56,370 nucleotides of DNA, taken from Gammaproteobacteria bacterium. GTDB lineage: Bacteria > Pseudomonadota > Gammaproteobacteria > JACQPQ01. Below the pieces are notes generated by a model, which saw nothing but the letters and a program-made list of their open reading frames with translations, was not told the DNA's origin and ran no database searches. Below are positions 42,931 through 48,903 of the stretch, piece by piece. The stretch lies in NCBI GenBank assembly GCA_016207405.1, contig JACQPQ010000034.1, positions 1-56,370 of the forward strand, written 5' to 3'. The translations under genes and the position numbers were made by a program. The number at the start of each line of letters is the position of its first letter. Position 1 is the first letter of the stretch.

Positions 42931-43212
42931 ATGGAATTAACCTGGGACGAACAAAAAAATGGAAAAAACATTGCCAAACATGCTTTTGATTTTTCGGATG
43001 CAGCGATTGTTTTCCAGAGTAAATTGTTTGTTCGTCAAGACAGACGCAAAGAGTATGGTGAAGATCGCTATCAGGGAATCGGCAAAATACACAATGTTTT
43101 GGTGGTCATAGTGTTTACCATCAGAGAGCCGGAGACTATTCGCATCATTTCTTTGCGAAAAGCGAATCGCAATGAGAGGAAAATTTATGAAGAAGCACTC
43201 AAAATTCTCTAG
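42931..43212 (+). CDS. brnT: BrnT-family ribonuclease toxin
   Basis: The 93-residue protein starts MELTWDEQKNGKNIAKHAFDFSDAA, ending in the VVIVFTIREPETIRIISLRKANRNER segment. WDExKNxxNxxKH at the N-terminus and RIISxRKAxxxER at the C-terminus are the BrnT family pattern, a RelE-fold RNase that blocks translation. The toxin gene comes first, as usual for brnTA, and overlaps brnA by 26 bases. It may be leaderless from the promoter at 42896-42924. Confidence 0.9.
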   Translation: MELTWDEQKNGKNIAKHAFDFSDAAIVFQSKLFVRQDRRKEYGEDRYQGIGKIHNVLVVIVFTIREPETIRIISLRKANRNERKIYEEALKIL

Positions 43213-43471
43213 AACAGACTGGGCACGCATTAAAAAAATAAAGGACGATGAAATTGACTATTCGGATAATCCAGAATTGGATGAGGCCTTTCTCAAGGAG
43301 GCAGTACTTTGGCATGGCACAAAGAAGCAAATCACACTTCGGATTGATCCAGATGTGCTAGATTTTTTTCGGCATACAGGGAGAGGATACCAAACTGTTA
43401 TAAATCTGGTATTACGTAAATATATGGAGATTAGCCAGCACCATAAACCGGCACATTCTGTCGAAAGATAG
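43187..43471 (+). CDS. brnA: BrnA-family antitoxin
   Basis: The 94-residue protein has an N-terminal BrnT-contact part (FSRTDWARIKKIKDDEIDYSD) and a C-terminal ribbon-helix-helix DNA-binding domain (KKQITLRIDPDVLDFFRHTG, then RGYQTVINLVLRKYME). It neutralises BrnT and represses the operon as a dimer. ATG 43187 is favoured by AGAGGA seven bases upstream; a start at 43172 would add five residues. The last codons and stop run straight into palindromic repeat copy C (43468-43511). Confidence 0.9.
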   Translation: MKKHSKFSRTDWARIKKIKDDEIDYSDNPELDEAFLKEAVLWHGTKKQITLRIDPDVLDFFRHTGRGYQTVINLVLRKYMEISQHHKPAHSVER

Positions 43472-43511
43472 GATGGACAAAGCGAGCGGGAGCGAGCGGT
43501 CCACCAATTCC
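43468..43511. repeat. GTAGGGTGGAC palindromic repeat, copy C
   Basis: ATAGGATGGACAAAGCGAGCG .. AGCGAGCGGTCCACCAATTCC matches copies A (396-440) and B (8975-9020) with two or three changes in the head and a different central trinucleotide. It overlaps the brnA stop codon, the same gene-end habit seen for other repeats here. Confidence 0.85.
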
Positions 43512-43614
43512 CCCTCTGTACCAATGTAAGTGAAACACTTTTTGTGGTTTTAATTAGATTAATCCGAGGAGGTAAAATAGTGGTTAAGTTGAAGGCGAAA
43601 ATCTAACAGCTGTT

Positions 43615-43875
43615 TTATTTCAGTGGTTTAATTTTACCAATTGATTTGCCTTTTACAGCTTGTGCCCAAAATTCTAAGAGCTCCCTTTGGTGTAAAGTAG
43701 CCCATTCAATGACTAAACCTAATGCCCGCGGAGGGAATTTTCCACCTATAATTGAAAGGTTTTTGATGCTAATAATAGCTGAGTCGTCACCATAATAAGC
43801 GTGGAAATGTGGAGGTAAATGATCCTCAAAATACATTCGGATGATTATTCCAAAAAAACGGCTAATTTCAGGCAT
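43615..43875 (-). CDS. DUF4160 domain protein
   Basis: The 86-residue protein starts MPEISRFFGIIIRMYFEDH and continues LPPHFHAYYGDDSAIISI, the defining pattern of DUF4160 with its conserved PPHFHA and acidic residues. The function of the family is not established. It is two bases downstream of a DUF2442 gene on the same strand; this pair recurs in many genomes and behaves like a predicted toxin-antitoxin module. The histidine-rich PHFHAxY stretch is the only candidate active site visible. Confidence 0.85.
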   Translation of the reverse strand: MPEISRFFGIIIRMYFEDHLPPHFHAYYGDDSAIISIKNLSIIGGKFPPRALGLVIEWATLHQRELLEFWAQAVKGKSIGKIKPLK

Positions 43876-43877
43876 GT

Positions 43878-44150
43878 TTATTCGAAGGCGTCCGGGAAAA
43901 GTTCTTCCGGTTTTTTGCCAGTTACTTTTAAGTAAAGACTATCTGGGCACAAGTCAATTGTTTTACCCCACATGACTTCGCCAAAAGACCCTACTTCCGC
44001 TTCTTGAAAAGCCGTTGGATCTTTCCATAAAGCAAACACACCTTTCCCTACCCGATCAGATAGGTCAATGGTGCCTTCTACGCCATCATCGAAGTGTAGC
44101 CAGAGTTTGTACTCTGGTAAGGCTTTGATTTCAGTTACTTTATGCATCAT
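43878..44150 (-). CDS. DUF2442 domain protein
   Basis: The 90-residue protein has VTEIKALPEYKLWLHFDDGVEG, then IDLSDRVGKGVFALWKDP and FGEVMWGKTIDLCPDSLYL, the complete DUF2442 pattern (a NE0471-like N-terminal fold). No function is known. It precedes DUF4160 with a two-base gap, so the two are made from one message. Two adjacent ATGs (44150 and 44147) are both possible starts, and neither has a Shine-Dalgarno; ATTATA overlaps the start, hinting at a very short leader. Confidence 0.85.
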   Translation of the reverse strand: MMHKVTEIKALPEYKLWLHFDDGVEGTIDLSDRVGKGVFALWKDPTAFQEAEVGSFGEVMWGKTIDLCPDSLYLKVTGKKPEELFPDAFE

Positions 44151-44342
44151 TATAATTTTGTCACATTAGAACTGGCGTGGGCCTGCCAAAATCTGCATAA
44201 AACGGCGTGGCTCTTGAAGGCGAGCCTAGAGTGTATTGGCTATAATTCTTTTGTACATCAGAGGGTTAACAAATTACTCAGTTTATTGAGTGATTTTAGC
44301 TTAAATCTAGCGCAATTCAAGCGTGATAAATTCAGAAACCTA

Positions 44343-44371
44343 TTGCAAGTAAAGATTCAGCTGACTAAAAT
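44343..44371 (+). promoter_or_regulatory. Promoter for tRNA-Gly (and probably lolA)
   Basis: TTGCAA (44343-44348) and TAAAAT (44366-44371) are spaced 17 bases and predict a start near 44378, eight bases before the tRNA. The remaining 44151-44342 between DUF2442 and this promoter shows no gene or repeat that I recognise. Confidence 0.55.
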
Positions 44372-44385
44372 CTTTAATCGGTTAT

Positions 44386-44459
44386 GCGGGTGTAGTTCAA
44401 TGGTAGAACGGAAGCTTCCCAAGCTTCTAGCGTGGGTCCGATTCCCATCACCCGCTCCA
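44386..44459 (+). tRNA. tRNA-Gly (anticodon CCC)
   Basis: GCGGGTG and CACCCGC form a 7-bp acceptor, with T as discriminator and an encoded CCA. The D arm is GTTC AATGGTA GAAC, the anticodon stem-loop GAAGC TTCCCAA GCTTC gives CCC (reads GGG), and the T arm is GTGGG TCCGATT CCCAT. It is close to E. coli glyU. The T loop has C at position 55 in place of the near-universal U that becomes pseudouridine. lolA starts 17 bases downstream. Confidence 0.95.
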
Positions 44460-44476
44460 AAAAATTGTAGAGACAA

Positions 44477-45109
44477 ATGCATCATATCCATCCGCGCTTT
44501 TTTTTCTTGCTTTTAAGTGCTTGTGCTTTCCCTGTGACAGCAGGAGATGAGGCCAGCCAAAGGCTGCAGACACTCTTAACAGGAATAGCATCCTATCATT
44601 CGCCTTTTTCACAAACGCTTTATAACGAGAAAGGAGAAATTCTTCAGAGCACAAAGGGAACTTTCTATTTAAAAAAACCAGCCCAATTCCGCTGGGAAAC
44701 TTTTTCTCCATTCAAACAAATTTTGATATCAAACGGCAAAACGTTTTGGAACTACGAAGTTGAATTGGAGCAAGTGACGATAGAACCCACCGAACGGATC
44801 CTGCAAGAAACCCCCATAGCTGTTTTAAGTTATGGAGGGCATATAGAAGACTATTTTGATATCAAACCATCCGCCGCTCATGCAGAGTGGTTTCAACTCT
44901 TTCCAAAGCAGAAAAAAAGCAAGGAACTGTTTGACCATATTGAACTTCAGTTTATCAACAAGGGGATCAGAGAAATGAAAATTATCGATAAGCTGGGACA
45001 AAACTCCCATATTATTTTTTATGATCCCAAAATGAACCTTCCTCTCTTAGATACTACCTTCCGATTAGAAATTCCCAAAGGGGTGGATGTCGTTACTAAC
45101 CCTCATTAG
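44477..45109 (+). CDS. lolA: Outer-membrane lipoprotein carrier protein LolA
   Basis: The 210-residue periplasmic chaperone has a signal peptide (about 1-22, PRFFFLLLSACAFPVTA|G) and the LolA fold: SFSQTLYNEKG-like SPFSQTLYNEKGEILQSTKG, then RPGxFRW-type FYLKKPAQFRWE with the functional Arg near 73, and a C-terminal FRLEIPKGVDVV. It carries lipoproteins from LolCDE to LolB. It starts 17 bases after tRNA-Gly and may be transcribed with it. In many gammaproteobacteria lolA follows ftsK directly; here an island of about 2 kb lies between. Its last 45 bases overlap the convergent epmB. Confidence 0.93.
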   Translation: MHHIHPRFFFLLLSACAFPVTAGDEASQRLQTLLTGIASYHSPFSQTLYNEKGEILQSTKGTFYLKKPAQFRWETFSPFKQILISNGKTFWNYEVELEQVTIEPTERILQETPIAVLSYGGHIEDYFDIKPSAAHAEWFQLFPKQKKSKELFDHIELQFINKGIREMKIIDKLGQNSHIIFYDPKMNLPLLDTTFRLEIPKGVDVVTNPH

Positions 45110-46087
45110 TCGTTTAAAGGGAAGTGCCGGATCTTCTCGCACCAGCTTTGGGACACAATATCCGGGTAACCGACAACAGAGCTCTCGATAGAGAGCCATC
45201 GCTTTCTCCTCGGCAACCTCGAAGTGTGCAGCACCTTGCACTCTATCCAATAGATGTAGGTAATAAGGGTTAACCCCCCACTCAAATAATTTTTGACAGA
45301 GACGAGTCAACACCTCGCTTGTATCATTGACCCCCTTTAGCAAAACCGACTGGTTGAATAAAACCACCCCCGCACGATGCAATCTTAAAAAAGCTTGCTT
45401 CTCTGCCCTATCCAACTCTTTGGGATGATTGACATGGAACACCATGACGACTTTCAAACGACATCGCTCTATACTCTGAAGGCATTCAGTCGTTATCCGA
45501 GAAGGGATCACAACGGGTAACCGCGTATGAATTCTCAGGCGCTTAAGATGAGGAATACGGGCAATATCTTCTATCTTTTGGTTAAGTTTCTCATCGCTTA
45601 ACACGAGCGGATCTCCCCCGCTTAAAATAACTTCGTCCACATCTTTATGACGGGTAAGATAGGAAAGTACTCCCTTCCACTCTCCCCCTCCTAAGGCATG
45701 TTCAGCATAAGGAAAGTGTCTCCGAAAACAATATCGACAATGAATCGCACATGCCCCCGTCATAATGACCAAAACACGGCCTTTGTACTTATGTAATAGG
45801 CCAGGAAAAGAAGAAGCGGTCTTCTCTAATAAAGGATCGGATATAAATCCCGGCACCTCTTTAAGTTCTTCGCCTAAGGGCAGTATTTGCCGGAGCAAGG
45901 GATCGTAAGGATCTCCTTTTTTTATCTTAGCGATGTACCCTCTTGGAACACGAAGTGGAAAAAGGCGGGCAGCTTTTTTTGCAGGCTCTAGCCATTCTTT
46001 CCCTAATTGAAGTTCCTCCAGCAATGTTTTGGGATCGGTCACCGCTTCACTCAATATTTGTCGCCATAAGGGTAATGCGCTTTTCAT
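45065..46087 (-). CDS. epmB: EF-P beta-lysylation radical-SAM protein (lysine 2,3-aminomutase family)
   Basis: The 340-residue enzyme has the radical-SAM cluster CAIHCRYCFRRHFPY (Cys113, 117 and 120) and the KamA-type segments EVILSGGDPLVLSDEKL and RIHTRLPVVIP. It lacks the long C-terminal extension of true KamA. It converts alpha-lysine to (R)-beta-lysine for EF-P. It faces away from efp with about 60 bases between, which places it firmly in the EF-P module. Three in-frame ATGs (46099, 46093 and 46087) are possible starts. The 3' end overlaps lolA on the other strand by 45 bases. Confidence 0.93.
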   Translation of the reverse strand: MKSALPLWRQILSEAVTDPKTLLEELQLGKEWLEPAKKAARLFPLRVPRGYIAKIKKGDPYDPLLRQILPLGEELKEVPGFISDPLLEKTASSFPGLLHKYKGRVLVIMTGACAIHCRYCFRRHFPYAEHALGGGEWKGVLSYLTRHKDVDEVILSGGDPLVLSDEKLNQKIEDIARIPHLKRLRIHTRLPVVIPSRITTECLQSIERCRLKVVMVFHVNHPKELDRAEKQAFLRLHRAGVVLFNQSVLLKGVNDTSEVLTRLCQKLFEWGVNPYYLHLLDRVQGAAHFEVAEEKAMALYRELCCRLPGYCVPKLVREDPALPFKRLMRVSNDIHPFGNF

Positions 46088-46148
46088 AATCATGTACATA
46101 TCTATTCTATAGAGTAGAATGTGGAACCTTACAGTATGGAATACGATT

Positions 46149-46721
46149 ATGACAACCTACACTAGCAATGAACTTAAAGCGGGCCTTAAAATCATTTTAG
46201 AAAACGAGCCTTTTAACATCGTAGAAAATGAGTTTGTTAAGCCAGGGAAAGGACAAGCCTTTAATCGCGTTAAGTTACGTAACCTACTAAATGGTCGAGT
46301 CATAGACCGCACCTTCAAAGCGAGCGAGAGCGTCGAAGCTGCGGATGTAATTGAATTTGAAATGCAATATCTTTACAACGATGGCGTTCATTGGCACTTC
46401 ATGCACCCAGAGACTTATGAACAATATGCCGTTAATGCACCTATTATGGAAAATGCAGCAAAATGGCTGACTCCCCAAGCGATGTGCCTGGTAACCATCT
46501 GGAATAATACCGCCATTACTGTATTACCCCCTAAACAAGTGGTGCTTCAGGTTGCGCAAACGGAGCCTGGGATCCGCGGCGACACCGCAACAGGAGGGTC
46601 CAAGCCCGCCACCCTCTCTACAGGCGCTGTGGTTCGCGTTCCTCTTTTTATCAATGAGGGTGACTTTATTAAAGTCGATACCCGGGAAGAGACCTACACC
46701 GCACGCGCAAAAGGACCTTAA
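46149..46721 (+). CDS. efp: Elongation factor P
   Basis: The 190-residue factor starts [21 protein letters not shown] and has [16 protein letters not shown], with Lys34 at the tip of the modified loop; domains II and III follow, ending [19 protein letters not shown]. It relieves ribosome stalling at polyproline. Lys34 and the two adjacent modification genes imply beta-lysylation. ATG 46149 gives the family start and length (E. coli 188). EpmC, the hydroxylase, is not seen in the window. The spacer contains ATTCTA..TAGAAT, a short dyad. Confidence 0.97.
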   Translation: MTTYTSNELKAGLKIILENEPFNIVENEFVKPGKGQAFNRVKLRNLLNGRVIDRTFKASESVEAADVIEFEMQYLYNDGVHWHFMHPETYEQYAVNAPIMENAAKWLTPQAMCLVTIWNNTAITVLPPKQVVLQVAQTEPGIRGDTATGGSKPATLSTGAVVRVPLFINEGDFIKVDTREETYTARAKGP

Positions 46722-46732
46722 CTTTCAAGCAA

Positions 46733-47695
46733 GTGTGGCAACCCACCGCTTCTTTACAAAACTTAGCGCAAAGAGCAGAAGTTCTTTGTAAAATCCGACA
46801 CTTTTTTGCGGAACGTCATATTCTGGAAGTAGAAACCCCTCTTCTTTCGGGAGCAACGAACCCTGATCCAAACTTGGATTCACTTTCCTTGAGCCTTGCA
46901 AGGAATACCGCTCACGCAAAAACGTATTATCTTCAAACTTCTCCTGAGTTTGCGATGAAGCGCCTCCTCGCAGCAGGAAGCGGACCTATTTATCAAATTT
47001 GCAAAGCCTTTCGCGATGGGGAACACGGGCGCTTGCATAACCCAGAATTTACGCTTCTTGAATGGTATAGACCCAACTTTACTCTTGAAGAACTGATGAC
47101 TGAAGTAGACGCACTCTTTGCATGGCTTTTTTCGTTTCAGAAGGCCAAACGGATAACGTATGCGGATTTGTTTCAGGAGTTTCTCGAGATCAATCCTCAT
47201 ACGGCAGATCTTGCCACCCTAGAAGCGCTTGCACGCTCTCACAATCGAGACGCATTCCATCATTTAACGTTAAACGATAAAGATGATTGGCTACAGCTCC
47301 TTATGACGCACTTTATTGAACCTTTTTTAGGGTTTGTCACGCCTGTGTTTGTCTATGGCTATCCGGCATCCCAAGCCGCGCTTGCCGCTATTTCCAAAAG
47401 CACGCCTGAAGTCGCCGAACGATTCGAGATTTATATGAATGGCATCGAAATTGGCAACGCTTTTTTTGAACTAACCGATCCAGCCAGCCAACGGCGTCGT
47501 TTTGAAGAGAACACTCAAAAACGGCAACAGCTTAAAAAACCCGTTCTCCCTTTCGATGAACATTTTCTTCAAGCATTGGAACATGGGCTACCCACTTGCT
47601 CTGGAATTGCCATAGGCCTTGACCGTTTAATGATGGTCAAAACAGGTGCAAAAACCATTGGCGAAGTCATGGCTTTCCATATTGAACATGCTTAA
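46733..47695 (+). CDS. epmA: EF-P--(R)-beta-lysine ligase
   Basis: The 320-residue protein is a truncated class II lysyl-tRNA synthetase (catalytic domain only). Motif 2 is [25 protein letters not shown] and motif 3 is [33 protein letters not shown] at the N-terminus is shared with E. coli PoxA/GenX. It attaches beta-lysine to Lys34 of EF-P. The start is GTG at 46733, 11 bases after the efp stop, so the two are co-transcribed. tRNA-Ser follows 17 bases after its stop. Confidence 0.95.
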   Translation: MWQPTASLQNLAQRAEVLCKIRHFFAERHILEVETPLLSGATNPDPNLDSLSLSLARNTAHAKTYYLQTSPEFAMKRLLAAGSGPIYQICKAFRDGEHGRLHNPEFTLLEWYRPNFTLEELMTEVDALFAWLFSFQKAKRITYADLFQEFLEINPHTADLATLEALARSHNRDAFHHLTLNDKDDWLQLLMTHFIEPFLGFVTPVFVYGYPASQAALAAISKSTPEVAERFEIYMNGIEIGNAFFELTDPASQRRRFEENTQKRQQLKKPVLPFDEHFLQALEHGLPTCSGIAIGLDRLMMVKTGAKTIGEVMAFHIEHA

Positions 47696-47712
47696 TATGG
47701 AATGGAAAAATC

Positions 47713-47803
47713 GGAGAGGTGGCTGAGTGGTCGAAAGCGGCGGTCTTGAAAACCGTTGAAGGGTTTATTCCTTCCGGGGGTTCGAATCCCTCCCTCTCCG
47801 CCA
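47713..47803 (+). tRNA. tRNA-Ser (anticodon UGA)
   Basis: The 91-base gene has the acceptor pair GGAGAGG / CCTCTCC, discriminator G and encoded CCA, a long variable arm typical of class II tRNAs, anticodon stem-loop GCGGT CTTGAAA ACCGT giving TGA, and a normal T loop TTCGAAT. It lies 17 bases after epmA and is probably processed from that transcript. The next gene downstream begins the electron-conduit cluster. Confidence 0.95.
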
Positions 47804-47827
47804 AAATGAGTATTTCTTGCAAGACCC

Positions 47828-47857
47828 TTGACAATATGTAAAAGTGTGTTCTAGTAT
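47828..47857 (+). promoter_or_regulatory. Promoter of the decaheme cytochrome operon, with overlapping dyad
   Basis: TTGACA (47828-47833) and TAGTAT (47852-47857) are spaced 18 bases and predict a start near 47864. AGTGT .. ACACT arms (about 47843 and 47862) flank the -10, so a repressor or activator dimer could cover it. This separates the cluster from the tRNA-Ser upstream. Confidence 0.5.
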
Positions 47858-47917
47858 TTTAACACTCGGAAGTTGAGTATGGTACGTTAGTTTAATCGGG
47901 GAATAAGGAGAGTTCCT

Positions 47918-48868
47918 ATTCACACAAAAGCACACCGCTTGGTAAACCTTCAAAGGCAAGGATTAATTTTAATTGGCTTATTATGTGTTGCGAATGTTTC
48001 TCTACTCGCTTCGGATAACAGCCCCCCTCCCACAACAAACATGGCACAATGCACTAAGTGTCATGATGAAAGCACCGCCCCTGTTTTACCCTTATTACAA
48101 TCCAAACATGCGGTTATAGCAGACAACAAAACCCCTTTTGCAGACCGCTCATGCCAAACGTGCCATGGCATGAGCGAAGAACACATGAAAGGTTCTGAAG
48201 CGGGAGGACCGCGCCCTTCTCCCAACATTCGATTTGATTCCAAGTCCAACACCTCCATTTCAGAGCAGAATGGAACTTGTTTAAGTTGTCATCGTTCTGG
48301 ATCCAGGATGAAATGGAAGGGTAGCCAGCACGAAATGAAAGGCGTTAGATGTGTCAGTTGCCATACGATACACACGGAGAACGCCAAGGTTTTAGATAAA
48401 AAAAACCAAGCAGAAGTCTGTTTTATCTGTCATAAGACACAGAAGGCAGAGAGTTATAAGTTTTCCTCTCATCCCATTCAAGAAGGAAAGGTCGTTTGTT
48501 CCTCTTGCCATAATCCCCATGGTTCTGTAGGACCAAAACTTTTGAATAAAGCGACGGTTAACGAAACCTGTTACACCTGCCATGCGGAAAAGCGAGGGCC
48601 ATTTTTATGGGAACACCCGCCGGTGCGGGAAGACTGCTTAAATTGTCACACACCCCATGGGTCCATCCATAAACCGCTTCTTAAATCAAGAGGCCCCTGG
48701 TTATGCCAACAATGTCATTTAGCACAATTTCATCCGAGTGCGGTCTATAGTGGTACAGGGGTTCCGCCTGTCGGAGCCGCCGATCAACTATTAGGCAAAA
48801 ATTGTTTGAATTGTCACTTCGAGCCACATGGATCTAACCATCCTTCAGGTGCAAGGAAAACGAGGTAG
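47918..48868 (+). CDS. Decaheme c-type cytochrome, MtrA/DmsE family
   Basis: The product has exactly ten CxxCH heme sites (CTKCH, CQTCH, CLSCH, CVSCH, CFICH, CSSCH, CYTCH, CLNCH, CQQCH, CLNCH) after a signal peptide (QGLILIGLLCVANVSLLA), and ends CLNCHFEPHGSNHPSG, typical of the MtrA/DmsE/PioA group. Such proteins sit inside an MtrB-type barrel and carry electrons across the outer membrane. The start is unusual. The first conventional codon is TTG 47939 with no Shine-Dalgarno, but an in-frame ATT at 47918 lies seven bases behind AAGGAG (47905-47910) and adds a basic n-region; I annotate ATT with caution. The MtrB-like gene follows after 35 bases. No outer-surface cytochrome or Mtr lipoprotein is seen nearby. 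Confidence 0.92.
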   Translation: MHTKAHRLVNLQRQGLILIGLLCVANVSLLASDNSPPPTTNMAQCTKCHDESTAPVLPLLQSKHAVIADNKTPFADRSCQTCHGMSEEHMKGSEAGGPRPSPNIRFDSKSNTSISEQNGTCLSCHRSGSRMKWKGSQHEMKGVRCVSCHTIHTENAKVLDKKNQAEVCFICHKTQKAESYKFSSHPIQEGKVVCSSCHNPHGSVGPKLLNKATVNETCYTCHAEKRGPFLWEHPPVREDCLNCHTPHGSIHKPLLKSRGPWLCQQCHLAQFHPSAVYSGTGVPPVGAADQLLGKNCLNCHFEPHGSNHPSGARKTR

Positions 48869-48903
48869 AAAGGGATAAGAGGTAAGGGATAGGGGGTAAG
48901 GGA
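48869..48903. repeat. Degenerate TAAGGGA-type tract between the cytochrome and MtrB genes
   Basis: AAAGGGATAAGAGGTAAGGG then ATAGGGGGTAAGGGA fill the whole spacer, a degenerate 7- to 8-bp period. The last AAGGGA serves as the ribosome-binding purines for the MtrB-like ATG. Confidence 0.6.

Noticed and set aside
47713-47803. tRNA-Ser as an attachment site for an integrated island carrying the electron-conduit genes
   Set aside because: No integrase, no second copy of the tRNA 3' end and no boundary repeat is visible to the window edge.
47918-48868. Nitrite reductase-type pentaheme (NrfB) or NapC/NirT cytochrome
   Set aside because: Ten CxxCH sites, a cleavable signal and an MtrB-like partner fit MtrA/DmsE. 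NapC-type proteins have four or five hemes and a membrane anchor.
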